Assembly (NCBI GenBank): GCA_019722365.1
Contig: JADFUC010001708.1
Location: 31,348-95,347 of the forward strand
DNA: 64,000 bases
Direction: 5' to 3'
Origin: Lithospermum erythrorhizon
Taxonomy: Eukaryota > Streptophyta > Magnoliopsida > Boraginales > Boraginaceae
The number at the start of each line of letters is the position of its first letter. Position 1 is the first letter of the stretch. Below are positions 46,471-62,887 of this stretch, piece after piece. The translations under genes and the position numbers were made by a program. The notes under the pieces were generated by a model. It saw only the letters and a program-made list of their open reading frames with translations, ran no database searches and was not told the DNA's origin.

Positions 46471-47395
46471 TCTAATTTTAGAAATAATTTAGTAAGCAAT
46501 CTTTCTCTTAAATGTTGATCGAAAGGATTATCAAATGATAAAATTGAAGTTAGCAAATTGTAAGTACACATTTGTAATTTCCAAGTGACCAAATACGTTG
46601 CATAATTGTGATCAGTGACCCAAAACATCTTAAGACTCAAGTAATTACCAACTCACAAAATGATGATGTGAATTAACTTAGTTTCGAAAATAGGATGAAA
46701 GAAATAAAATAAGTACATCAAACATAATTTTACCTATTCTATTGATGAGGTAGGGAGTAGTATAAGCCATCTCATGCAATTTCTCTTAAAAGCAATTTCA
46801 CACATGGGTTTTCAAAAACTTTCCTAATTTCCGAAAATAATTTAGTAAATAAAATATCCTCTTAAATCTTGGCCAATTGATCAAAAAGGGATAAATTCGA
46901 TGATAAAATTGAAGTACCAAATTGTAAGTACACATTTGTAATTTCAAATGACCAAATACGTTGCGCCTTAATTGTGATCAGTGACCAAAACATCTCAAGA
47001 CTCAAGAGTAATTACCAACTCACAAAATGATAATGTGAATAACTTAGTTTCGAAAATAGGACGAAAGAAATATAAAATAAGTACATCGAACATAATTTTA
47101 CCTATTCTATTCCTGAGGTATGGAGCAGTATAGGCCATGTCATGCAATTGCTCTTAAAAAGCAATTTCACACATGGGTTTTTCAAAAACTTTCTAAATAT
47201 ACTAGGTTGCATGGCAGCTTCAGTCCTTAATTTTCTCACAGTGACCCAGATATAGTATATGAACCTAACTTTAACTCAAAGTTAAGTACATGAATTATTG
47301 ATTCAAAGTAGGTATGTAGACTATTGCTTGGAAAATAAATTCCTACACAACCAAATTTTGAAAGTATATCGATAAGCTGAAGAAGCTCCTGGCGT
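46470..47395. repeat. ~440-bp dispersed repeat, copies 2 and 3 in tandem
   Basis: Copy 2 (about 46470-46835) and copy 3 (about 46836-47390) lie head to tail. They share 'ATAATTTAGTAA', 'GATAAAATTGAAGTA', 'AATTGTAAGTACACATTTGT' and the long block beginning 'GACCAAATACGTTGC'. Copy 3 matches 23618-24063 almost throughout. Copy 2 stops after 'TCAAAAACTTTC'. Confidence 0.82.
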
Positions 47396-47704
47396 GTTAG
47401 TGCTTCATGCAACTCCTCTTTGCATCTCATCTTCAAGCTGGCTTATTGAACGTACATAGTTGTGTTAAGTGTCTTTAGCCTATTATGATTAGCTTTCCCA
47501 AATAGGACTAACCCCTCTGATTATTTCAAGATTATTCTCTACAATTTCTCTGTCTTTTCTCTCGGTACTCTCTGTTTTGCCATAGCCAAACTTAATTTAA
47601 CTTGTTCTGCTGCTTTCGGAAGAAGCCAGCGCGTTGTGGTTGACTCCAGCTTAATCAACGGCTCTACTAGCTGCTGTAGTCTAAGGTATCAGCAGGTTGT
47701 TGCT
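47396..47704 (+). promoter_or_regulatory. Region upstream of the NPF start, LTR-like in part
   Basis: About 300 bp before the ATG at 47705. 'TGTTAAGTGTCTTTAGCC' at about 47462 and 'AAGGTATCAGCAGGTT' at about 47681 resemble a Copia LTR start and a tRNA-iMet primer site. It could be the gene's 5' UTR or a fragment of LTR. No clear TATA box. Confidence 0.3.
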
Positions 47705-47716
47705 ATGGCCAAGGCG

Positions 47717-47806
47717 AATGAGATTGTTGAGGTGAATGAGATTGTTGAGGTGAATGAAATTGTTGAGGTGAATGAGATTGTTGAGGCGAATGAGATTGTT
47801 GAGGTG
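47717..47806 (+). repeat. In-frame 18-bp minisatellite, five units (NEIVEV)
   Basis: Units of AATGAGATTGTTGAGGTG, with single changes (one GAAATT, one GCG), encode N-E-I-V-E-V/A five times directly after the NPF start 'MAKA'. Confidence 0.95.
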
Positions 47807-48559
47807 AATGAAGGTATAGAAAATAGTGAAGATGGTAAGAGTGAGCCAACATACAGAGGTGTAAAGGCCGTCAAATTCATTATAGGTAAGAAACCATTTT
47901 TTTTAAAAACCATCAAATTGGTTTGGCTCATTTAATCTCTTTTCTCTTGGTAGGATATGTTCATGTTTGGTAGTGAAGTATACACAAGTTGATTAAGATA
48001 TTGACATTACATTTGCCTTCCCCAATTCATATTATAAAATGATGTTCATTACCTGAACCTTAGCATAAATTCCGAAAATGACATCGTGCAGCTTTTCTAC
48101 CTGGCGTTGATGAATGCAAAATGTTAGTTATGAAAAATAAAGTTATGTATAAATATTAGCTTTTAATTGGGCATGATGTAAAACATATTTTTAAAATTCA
48201 GAAATAGATGCAAGCCTGCAAATGCAAACTAAAATAAAATAAACACCATTTGAATGACTTAATTTGTTGAACATGATGTGATAACAAGATTATGCATGAA
48301 ATAGTCAAAAAGATAAAATTCTTGAACATGTTGCTAATATTTTGACAGGAATTGAGACAATTGAGAGGCTTGGAACTGTTGGAACCTTAGCGGGTGATGG
48401 TGTATCTCGCGCGTCAAGATTCGCATGAAGTCTTTCTTGGCCCGACAATTATCGTCAGCATCTTGATAGATTTCTCTTACCGGCTTTGGGCTTTCTTACC
48501 GGACACGTTCTTTGGCCGCTCTGGTATGGGATTTGCTTCATGCTCAAAAAGCTTTCACG

Positions 48560-51318
48560 GTAAAACACTATCTTTCAATATCTTTAATTTGGTCGATAAG
48601 CTCAAAGATAAAAAGAATCTTCTACACATTTTTCAATTTTGGTCATTTTTATTGATCATTATCCAATTCTGGATATGTTAATGGAAAGTTATCCTATATT
48701 TATATACATCTAAATATTGTATGAGGTGTATGCTTTGTTAGATAATCATCAGATTAAATTAGAATATTGAGAGTGGGGATAGAGTGGGGTGGGGTGTGTC
48801 AAAGAAAAAATTAGTAATTGGTGAAAGTTCAGGGGAAAAAGTTTAAGGGTGAAAGTTCATGGGGCAGGGGTGGGGATAGGGGATAGAGTGGGGTGTGTAA
48901 AAAAAAATTGGTGGTTGGTGAAAGTTCAAGGGGTAGGATTTGGGGAAAGTCGGGGGAGGGAGGGATAGGGTGGGGTGACATCAACGAAAGTGGTGGGGTT
49001 TTATTATAATTATGTAAAAAAATTTAAATGTGTCCCATATACTTTAGCCTCTATACTTTAGTATAGTGATAGAGACAAAATAGTCATTTAAATGTGAAAA
49101 AATGGGATGAGGGGGCAGTCGAGACAAGATGGAAAGTACATGAGACGGACTTTGAAAGATATAAGCCTTCTGAGCTGATAAGATCATGAAGTCAGTAGAA
49201 GCGACATGGTAGTTCGAGAGGGACAAACGGCTAATTAGCCTATTATCAATTAGTTATTGTTCTATTAGGAAATTTAGAATCAAAATATTGATCACAGTAT
49301 GATGTATTTACATTTGATTGATTTTGTTATACTAAGATTTAACATTGATGTTGTTGTATTATGATTAATACCAACAAGTTGAATACAAATATAAATAATA
49401 CATCTTTTCAAATCAATTAAAACAATATTATATATAACTTAACTATGTATAAGTGATCAAGTTAAACAATATTCTTTACCAAACATAAATGGATGATAAA
49501 ATTATGAAAAACTCTCTATTCATTTTTAATATCTTTATGTCTTTATTAACATGATAAAGTAAATGTAGATATAATAACAGAAAAATATTTTACTTATTTA
49601 TTTCGGAGCATTACATCTTAACTGCATAAAACATGATGATATTAATAAATGTATAGACATTTATAACTATTTATTAATAACTATCGAATGAAAGAATTGT
49701 CCTATAAAAATATATAACAATTGTCAATTATTTTTATTTTTTTAATGTCATCTAACACCAATGATAAATGGTTATAATTAAAATTATGAACTACTTAAAA
49801 TGAATAAGAATTAAAGTGTGGATGGCTCATTGAAAAAAAATTAAACTAAAAGTTAAACCCTATTTGGAGTTACAAAACTCTCAATATTTCTTTTATTGGA
49901 AGTTACACATAACTCATTATTTCATTTATCTCTTCTACCATTTCATATATTATTATCATTATTGAAAATAATTCTTAAAAAAATCGACATGACCTAAACA
50001 TCAAAGATTAGTAAAAATTATAAATAAATGAATGATTGTAAATAGTGATTAATAGATTAACTTATATAACATATTTATATTTTTTCCTTTAGTTAATTGT
50101 GCATAAAATAAATAGTTGCCTTTTCTTTGCAAAATTAATTAAAGAAAAAAAACATAAATACGCATTTTCCTATTATAATAAAGAAACTAATTATAATCGA
50201 TTTATTGTCTTTAACAATTATAAGCAGATAATATTTTTGAGTTTCTTAAATTATTCTTGTCCATCAAATAATAGCATCTTGATTTAAGAAATGAAGTACT
50301 ATATATGAAAAATGAAAGATAGTAACCTTAAAATATAAGAAATAAAAATTATAAATGATAGGCAATGAAATATGTGATCTACAAACCATAAAGTGAAATT
50401 GAGAAAAAAATTAAATATGATTAATAATGTAATTCTTTAAAATTTGAATACAAAAAGGGGAAAAACTTTAAATTATGTTTATTCTAATCATCTCTTAGAA
50501 GGAAGGACGAAATTTTACGTTATCTATCATCCTTAAAAATTCAGCTTACTATTAAAATAGATATTTATAAAATATTTATTTGGAGGAAATAAAAAATTAA
50601 AAGCGATAGTGGTAACCTGTGTGATTTATCAATATTATCGTTAAATATTACAGAAGTATATAAAACTATAAAAATAAATTTAATTCACGTCGTTTTTGTC
50701 TACGTCTGTGCTGGCATAATATAATAATAGTAAAATAAATGTAAATATTGCTTTGCTATTCCATTCTAAGACTGTTATGAATACATTTATGTTCTATTTC
50801 CTCAAACAGTCTAGTATTTCCAGTCAAGCATGTACCATTTGGCTGTTTCCTCTGACTGTTCGTCCTGAGAATTTTTTCTCTAGCAGTCTAGCCTATTGTT
50901 CAGAAGTATTATGTTACTATAGTTTGCTTAGGAAACCATAGAAACGCACTAGCATGCAATTTGTCTAATCAGTTAGCAACTGAGGTGGTGCTTGATGCTC
51001 AATTTTTTATTAGATATTATCACTTTTATAAATATGGACCTTGCCTACGACTGATCGTCACAGTATCTATCTAATTCTCATTTGCTCTTTTGCCCTTAAA
51101 CTCTGAAATCACTAAAAAGAACTAATCTCTGTTTGCATACTACATACAGAACCTTCAGATGCTGCAGACATAGAGTCATTGAACCAACTTTAAAATTATG
51201 TGTAATGATGCTGACTGCTAACTGCGCTGTCTTTTTCTTTGTTGTATAGTCATTTGATTTGTGATTGTTATCTTGCTTATGATTCAATAGTACTAACACC
51301 TAATGTCTATTTTGTCAG
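48560..51318 (+). other. NPF intron 2, ~2.8 kb, AT-rich with a G-rich repeat
   Basis: Starts GTAAAA and ends TTTTGTCAG. Contains a two-copy G-rich tandem at 48775-48990, then very AT-rich DNA (49300-50700) with no recognisable gene or transposon domain. Confidence 0.7.
48775..48990 (+). repeat. G-rich tandem repeat, ~115-bp unit
   Basis: 'GGGGATAGAGTGGGGTG', then 'TGTGT-AAA', an A-run, and 'GGTGAAAGTTCA-GGG' occur twice. Many runs of 3-5 G lie on the sense strand. Confidence 0.75.
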
Positions 51319-52283
51319 GGGTTGTTGCTACTAACATTAACAGCGGCTATTTCAAAACTACAGCCATCTGAATGCACATTAGATATTAGTAGTGAATGTG
51401 ATGGACCAACAGCATGGCAACTCATATTTGTCATAACCAGCTTGGGATTTCTAGCAGTCGGAGCTGGTGGTATAAGGTCATGCAACAATACGTTTGGAGC
51501 AGATCAATTCGACCCCAAAACAGTCGAGGAGGAAGGACTTAAAAGCTACTCAAATTAGTCTGACTTCTCCTTAACCGCGCCATGATGATTATGCTCAAGC
51601 GATTAAATCGTGCATTGTACAAGTAAAGGTTCGATGGTCAATTGGTCTAGCGATTCCCACCTTCCTCATGTTCTTTTCGTGCTTACTGTTCTTCGCTGGC
51701 TCCAAACACTACATCAAAAAAATCCCTGATCATAGTCCCATAAAAACTATGACTCGAGTGTTAGTGGCAACAATTAAGAAAAAGCGTCGAAGTTACCAAC
51801 ATTCAACAAGTGGAAGAGGTGAAATGTGTGATAAAACTAATCCCTATATGGGTTGCTTGTATTATATATTTCATCGCTCAAGTGCAAATGGGCACTTCTT
51901 CGATTGTGCAAGCTCTCCAAACTGATAGAAGAGTGTCCTGAAAATACTTGATTTAAGATTCACCAACTGCGGCAGCAATGCATTTTCTCCTTGTTGGCGC
52001 TAACAATATGAATGCGATATATGGCAGGATAATAATTCACAGGCTCGAAAAATCACCAAGGCCGGAAGATGGCATCTCGTGCTTGGAGGCTAGGAGTTCG
52101 TTTTTTCTTGCAATAATCACTATGATTATTTCTGGTCTCGTAGAAAATAAAAGAAGAGCCATAGCAATATCTCAACCAACACTTGGATTTGCCAAGTCTG
52201 GAGGGAAGATTTCAGCAATGTCCTGTTATTGGTTAGTTCCTCAATATGCAATTGCTGGTATATCAGAAGGATTTTCAATAATA

Positions 52284-53374
52284 TGTCGTTGATATTGACA
52301 AAAGTATTGACATGACGAAGATCACTCCATCAACTAGAGTTGCTCTTCGCAATGACAGCTATGTACTCCACCGAATTTTACCAAGCAAAGTAGATCCCTT
52401 GGTCAACCTAATGAAAGTCGAAAAAGTTCCAGACTCCACTTATGACATGATTGGTGGCCTTGACCAGCAAATCAAAGAGATCAAGGAGGTACTTCTAAGT
52501 TTATTTGGTAAGAAATTTTGAATTCTCCTCTGATAATCTAACTTCTCTTTTTCTTTTATGTACCTTTTTAGGTCATCGGCTTCCTATTAAATATCTGAGT
52601 TGTTTGAGAAACCAGTATTACTCAACCAAAATGACTACAGAATAGATTTATACCTATTTATTTTATTTTATCAGCCGGTATTGGTTGATTTAATTTGATT
52701 CACACTTTCTGTCATGCTATTTTCTGTCAGGGGTTCTGCTTTATGGGCCGCCAGGAACTGGGAAAACACTATTGGCTAGGGCAGTGGCTCACCACACTGA
52801 TTGTAATTTTATCAGGGTATCTGTGTCTGAACTTGTTGGAGAAGGTTCTCGAATGGTTAGAGAACTCTTTGTCATGGCAAGGGAACATGCACCATCAATC
52901 ATATTTATGGATGGAATTGATAGTATTGGGTCAGCTAGGATGGAATCTGGGAGTGGCAATGGAGACAGTGAAGTACAGCGGACCATGTTGGAACTTGTCA
53001 ACCAGCTTGATGGAGTTGAGGCATCAAACAGGATAAAGGTTTTGATGGAAACAAACAGAATTGACATTGTTGATCAAGCTCTCCTTAGACCAGGAAGAAT
53101 TGACCGAAAAATTGAATTTCCAAATCCCAATGAGGATTCACGTTGCGGCATCTTGAAAATCCACTCCAGGAGAATGAACTTGATGAGTGGAATTGACTTG
53201 AAAAAGACAGCTGAGAAGATGAATGGCGCATCTGGTGCTGAACTCAAGGCCGTGTGCACAGAGGCAGGTATGTTTGCTCTGAGGGAGAGGAGGGTCCATG
53301 TGACACAAGAAGATTTCGAGATGGCTGTAGCCAAGGTGCTGAAGAAGGACAATGAGAAGAACATGTCAGTGTGA
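52284..53374 (+). pseudogene. RPT6: 26S proteasome ATPase subunit RPT6, 3' part, active-site changes
   Basis: Exon 52284-52488 encodes '[20 protein letters not shown]' onward to '[12 protein letters not shown]'. A damaged exon at 52572-52629 is alignable with 'VIELPIKHPELFE'. Exon 52731-53374 runs from '[18 protein letters not shown]' (Walker A intact) to 'NEKNMSV'. RPT6 is an AAA+ unfoldase of the 19S base. Here 'SELV' joins 'GEGSR' directly, so four residues including the pore-loop Tyr (QKYI in plant RPT6) are missing. Walker B reads 'FMDGID' instead of 'FMDEID'. A stop replaces the Arg after 'MSV', just before the usual C-terminal end. The 5' exons are absent. Confidence 0.93.
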
Positions 53375-55887
<2,513 letters not shown>

Positions 55888-55912
55888 AATGCCTTTCAAA
55901 TCCTCCTAGCCA

Positions 55913-58119
<2,207 letters not shown>

Positions 58120-58773
58120 TGAGTCCTCCTCTTTCCGGACAACACATACAAGAGACCGCCAACAGTCTAATAATTAGTGAACCTTTGAGATATTTCTATA
58201 ATTCGTTTGTTTCTCTTCTATTTTTATATCTATCTATTTTCTTTAGTTATTCACTAGAGCAATTATGATATGGAAGTCGATCCGGGGCAAGTGTTCGGAT
58301 CTATTATGACATAGCCATGAGGCGCTCAACGGACCTTTTGAATCTTGTTTGGGGGGCTTTGAATTCAGGCAAAAAGGACTTTTTTATACAACCTAGTGTA
58401 CATTAAAATCTCAATTATTAGTTTTTAAATGGAACTACCTCATCTTTACATAAAGATATTCATTACTCTCCAAATCATGCGAGCAACCATTAGCCATTAC
58501 TAATATTTAAGAAAAATCTGTTTTAATAAAAAGAAAAAAAATCAATTTTATTCTCTCTGTGTCTCCTTTTTCTCTTATCCTACAAATACAAAATACGGGA
58601 TGAAATAGAAGGTTTAGAAGGGATATAATAATGAAATTCTTTGATTGCTTCTTCCCAAGAAAAATTAGTCCATTTTTTTATTTGACTGATAGGTCAACAA
58701 ACAATTAATTCTAACAAATAAAATATTTAGAACTTTAGATAATGAAAATCTAATAAATAAACGGCATCTTCTT
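58120..58773. other. psaA-ycf3 spacer (plastid-derived)
   Basis: AT-rich spacer of typical size, with no gene. The psaA promoter and leader would lie in the first ~200 bp. Confidence 0.7.
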
Positions 58774-60739
58774 TTATTCAAAACGTCTCGTGATCTTCAA
58801 CCAATTATGTGCTTCAATATAATTACCAGGGGTAAGCGTGATAGCCTGTTTCCAATACTCAGCAGCAGTCAAACCAAGCCTCCGCAATTTCAGAATCTCT
58901 GCTGAATGGCCTGTTCTCCTCAGTTTGGAATAGGCAGGTCAATTCCTTCCCTTAGAACCGTACTTGAGAGTTTCCTATCTCCTTACGGCTCAGTAATCAA
59001 TTCTTTTGGTGTCCCTTTTTTAATCTATTATATCCTAAGGAATAGAGATTTATCAAAGTCTATCTGGTTAACCAAAAAAAGAGTTAATTTGATGAGTTTC
59101 AAACTAAAAATTAGATTAATAATTTTGTTTAGTTTTATCTTTTTCCCACCTTCAGAAGAATAAAGCATAGTATTTCTACTATCATTAGAATTTTCTGAAA
59201 GAGGTAACTATCTCAGTTTCATATAAAATTTCTATAGAATCCTTAAGAAAGACTTTCCCTTCAAAAAGAAAAGACTTACTATCTTTGGGATCAGATATAC
59301 ACCGCTGCTCAAGCTTTAGTGGATCAACTCTATTGCATAAGTTGATTCCTCATTTTTATCTCACATCATGAGATAAGTATATATCCCATGATGCCATAAA
59401 ATAAATGAGCGTTATTATTGTATCGGCCAAAAACCCTTTAATTAATCTTTACGATGCTTCCTCTATCAATTAGATCCTTTCTTATCCATAGAAAAGTAGC
59501 TAGGCATATTAATTTCTTCATATTTCGACTTCTATGAAGTTTCTTTTGCTACAGCTGCTAAATCGTTGTTTTAGACGATGCATATGTAGAAAGCCTTTTT
59601 TTTAGTATTTACTAGAAAATTGGATTTTTCTTTCTTTTTATTTCTATAGTGGAGATAGTCGCACGTAATGACAGATCACGGCCATATTATTAAAAGCTTG
59701 TGGTAGAACGGGTTTTCGTTCCTGGTGCTCGAAAATAATATTCCAAAGCTTTCGTATGTTCTCCATTACTTGTGTGGATAAGACCTATATTATAGAGTAT
59801 ATAACTTCGATCATAGGGATCAATCTCTAGTCGCATAGCTTCATAATAATTCTGTAAAGCTTCCGCATAATTTCCTTCGGATTGAGCTGACATCCGTTAC
59901 GGTCGTTATTCAATTAAAAGAATCTCCGTTTCAGAACCGTACATTGATTTCATCTCATACGGCTCCTCCCTTATGTGCATAATGAAATTATATATGGAAT
60001 CTAAATCAAACAAATTCAAATCTTCTCATTATGAACTGATTAGGGCTAGATGTTTTTACAAGAAATCTCTAGCCAAGCTTGCCTGCAAGAGATCTTTTTT
60101 AACATTAAAGGTGTTCGGCCTAAATAGAAATGATAACTCCTGCCATTTTTGTTTCCAACGCCTCCAAATTTCCAGGAATTAGTCACTTCCAACGGCCTTC
60201 GATGGTTCTACGGGTATCCAAAGAAAGTACGAACGAGATGGATGTTCGCTGTCTAACCATTCTTTTATTTTGGTCGAACCCGATAAGGAAAAGGGTGTAA
60301 TTTATAACAAAGTTTTGTGTTGATTCCTAGGTGTAGTGCTTCTTTCTGCTGCTACCTATCGGTACTAGTGGAGTAGGATTAACCTGTAATACAGAACCTC
60401 TAGGTAAACCTTGCGCTCAATACTAGAATCCATAATTGAAACATAGTATCTGAGGTTGCATTATTGAGGATAGACGACAGAAGGAATTATTCTATTTACT
60501 TCTTCACCTTCAACAGACGTAGATTTCTTTACAAAATTTTCTCAATTTCGTTTCTTTCTCCTAACACTAAGAGAAACAAATAAATATAAAATCAATAAAA
60601 AAAATCAAACCACACCATCTGTAATAGGTAAATGCCTCTTTTTCTCCTGAAGTTGTCAGATTATTCGTAATAAGATATCGGCTACAATTAGAAAAAGTCT
60701 TATCAATAAAATTTCCATTTATCCACTTGATCTAGACAT
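58774..60739 (-). pseudogene. ycf3: ycf3 (pafI), photosystem I assembly factor, two group II introns
   Basis: Exon 1 is 60617-60739 ('[10 protein letters not shown]' in shifted frames, ending before GTGTGG, a group II 5' end). Exon 2 is 59665-59893 ('[20 protein letters not shown]', '[20 protein letters not shown]'), followed by GTGCGAC. Exon 3 is about 58774-58922 ('[20 protein letters not shown]', 'LKITRRFE' then stop). Ycf3 is a TPR protein that helps assemble photosystem I, and the TPR repeats are visible in exon 2. Exons 1 and 2 each have a frameshift. Introns are about 723 and 742 bp. Confidence 0.92.
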
Positions 60740-61557
60740 AGGTGAAATCCATTCTATAATTCTTCTCATTATCTCTCGTAGGAAAATGATCCCACAAAGA
60801 AAAGAATTGTACAGTACGAAATAACATAAAAACAGATAGAATTTCTTATAAAAAAAAGATGGACTTTCTATTCCAATTCTGCCCTTTTTATGGAAAAATA
60901 AGAAATGTTTGAACCCGATTCCATTTCATACTAATAGAGTAGTATATCAAGGAAATAGTATGTTCATTGAAGTTGCAGATTCGAAAACTTGATCAATTTA
61001 GATGGAATTCTGCTACAAAGAAGAAAAAGATCGAATAATCATTCGATAGATGAAATAGAATAACTGCCTATTTTGTCCCTGTGTACATAGCCGGTATACA
61101 ATCAAATAGAAAAATGTTTTCTAAATTACTATCTAAATTACTAATAGTAATAGAGGGGTAAGGGCTTTGTTGTTGAGAACTCTAAAACAGGAATGGAATT
61201 TGATAATTTTTATGGTATGAAATCACAGTATATATAGTTTATATATTTATATATAGTATATATATAATTTAAAGGTCTCCGTTAACCATAGTCTAAAAAA
61301 ACTAGACCCATGAATCAATTCATTCGTTCTATTTCTTTGATTTAATCCGTTAATTTTTTTAACAATTTTCGTAGTAAGAGAAAACATATCCCCAGACACT
61401 CAGGAAAGATATTTCTTTGATGATAAATTTTCTATTTTGATAGTTTTGATAGCTATTATTTATAATTAAAATACATAGGTCATACCTATCGAATCATATA
61501 TAATTTAATATGAATGACTCGCTATTCACTCGGTTTTGGGGTCATAATCATTATGTA
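60740..61557. other. ycf3-trnS spacer (plastid-derived)
   Basis: AT-rich, with a dense TATA run at about 61225-61275. No gene seen. Confidence 0.7.
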
Positions 61558-61644
61558 GGAGAGATGGCCGAGTGGTTCAAGGCGTAGCATTGGAACTGCT
61601 ATGTAGGCTTTTGTTTACCGAGGGTTCGAATCCCTCTCTTTCCG
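61558..61644 (+). tRNA. trnS-GGA: tRNA-Ser (GGA), plastid type
   Basis: 87 nt. The acceptor stem GGAGAGA pairs with TCTTTCC, anticodon GGA lies at 61592-61594, a long variable arm follows, and GGTTCGAATCC forms the T-loop. All arms look intact. It lies between ycf3 and rps4 on the opposite strand, as in plastomes. In a nuclear context it probably has no function. Confidence 0.95.
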
Positions 61645-61931
61645 AATCTTCACTTACTTGACCGATTTGACTAAAAACAAATAGATACCTTAGTTAGACC
61701 TTTCTTTAATAATATGGATTGGATTCTTTATTCTGAATTGCTGTGACGCGTAAAATATTACAAATATAGTAAAAATACTGAAAAGAATAAGCAAAGAAAA
61801 AAAAGGTCCCTTCCGCTATGATATATAAATGGGAGAAAGTTTGGACCAAAGCCATAATTGTCTTTTTTTATTTACTTCGCCTCGCCGAAAGGGAAGAAAG
61901 TTGTCCGAATGTTATTTTATTTTCGTTAGGT
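61645..61931. other. trnS-rps4 spacer (plastid-derived)
   Basis: No gene. A frame at 61818-62015 (plus) is the antisense shadow of rps4. Confidence 0.7.
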
Positions 61932-62531
61932 TTAAGTCTGACGAGAATAATATTCACAACTAACTTAATTCATTTATTTTCAAAGCGACCCATTTACTAT
62001 CTATTATTTGATTGACTAATCCTTTATATTCCGAATGGGTGAAGGGTCAAATGGTTTGGCAATCCCTCAGGAGGAGATGAATGGATAAATTTTGAATCAG
62101 AGTTCTGGATTTTGTTCATCCTTCCTTTGTAATCATATCTTGGGGTTTGCAGCGATAACTTGGCTATATCTACTATACGACCATTAACTAAAATATGTCT
62201 GTGGTTAACTAATTGACGGGCTGCAGGAATAGTTAGTATACAATCGAAAAAAGAATGTTATCAGACATTTCAAGTAATTGTAGTAAACTTGACCTGTTGA
62301 GCCCTTGGCTTTTCTGGCGATACGAACATATTTAAGTAATTGTCGTTCTGTAAGACCATAATGAAAACGCAATTTTTGTTTTTCTTCTAGACGAATACGA
62401 TATTGAGATTTTTTCCCGGAACGCGATTGGTTTCTAAGATCACTCCCGGGTCTAGGCCTTTTATTAGTTAATCCTGGTAAAGCCCCCAGTCGGCGTATTT
62501 TTTTGAAACGAGGTCCTCGATAACGTGACAT
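61932..62531 (-). pseudogene. rps4: rps4, plastid 30S ribosomal protein S4, frameshifted copy
   Basis: Starts at 62531 ('[20 protein letters not shown]') and stays open for about 85 residues through the S4-type N-terminal domain ('[19 protein letters not shown]', 'KGSTGQV'). It then shifts frame near 62275, continues as '[19 protein letters not shown]' near 62165-62225, and reaches the normal end 'EYYSRQT' with a stop at 61932-61934. The length of 600 bp against the usual ~606 fits a few small indels. S4 nucleates assembly of the small subunit. Confidence 0.93.
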
Positions 62532-62887
62532 AAAGACTCCTAAATTTATAATAAATGGAATTCTTATTTATATTGATTTTCTATTTATAAAATATTAAAA
62601 AAATTATATTTTATAAAATAACAACCCTAAGCTAAAACTGAACTGAATGAAGCGAAGTTTACTGAAGTAGTGTACTATAAAGAAAAGAAGAATGAGATGA
62701 ATTGGATAAATATCGAAGCCCTCTCTATTATATAGAAAAAAGATATTTTTCCTGACATAATTAGAAATTCCTATAACTTAATAAATTCAAAATTCATAAC
62801 TTTTGAAAAAAAGGGGGAAATACTTTTTCAATATTCTTTGATTTCAAAGTCTCAGTCATGGAAAATTTGGAATAAAAAATGGGAAAA
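62532..62887. other. rps4-trnT spacer (plastid-derived)
   Basis: AT-rich, with no gene seen. Confidence 0.7.

Larger units (their letters stand above)
47705..52283 (+). pseudogene. NPF (NRT1/PTR family) transporter gene, broken, 3' end missing
   Basis: Three exons with good splice signals. 47705-47885 ends 'TYRGVKAVKFIIG', then GTAAG. 48349-48559 begins 'GIETIERLGTVGTLA'. 51319 onward begins 'GLLLLTLTAAISKL', then 'LGFLAVGAGGIRSCNNTFGA' (20 residues) and 'DQFDP'. Later pieces are 'WSIGLAIPTFLMFFSCLLFF', 'TDRRV', 'IVSGLVENKRR'-like codons and '[18 protein letters not shown]'. These are membrane proton-coupled nitrate/peptide carriers. Frameshifts occur in exon 2 and at about 51555, 51625 and 51930. 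The last ~100 residues are absent, because the sequence changes to RPT6 at about 52283. Not a working gene as read. Confidence 0.85.

Noticed and set aside
52695..53036. 113-codon plus frame overlapping the RPT6 exon
   Set aside because: Alternative frame of the clear AAA+ exon at 52731-53374.
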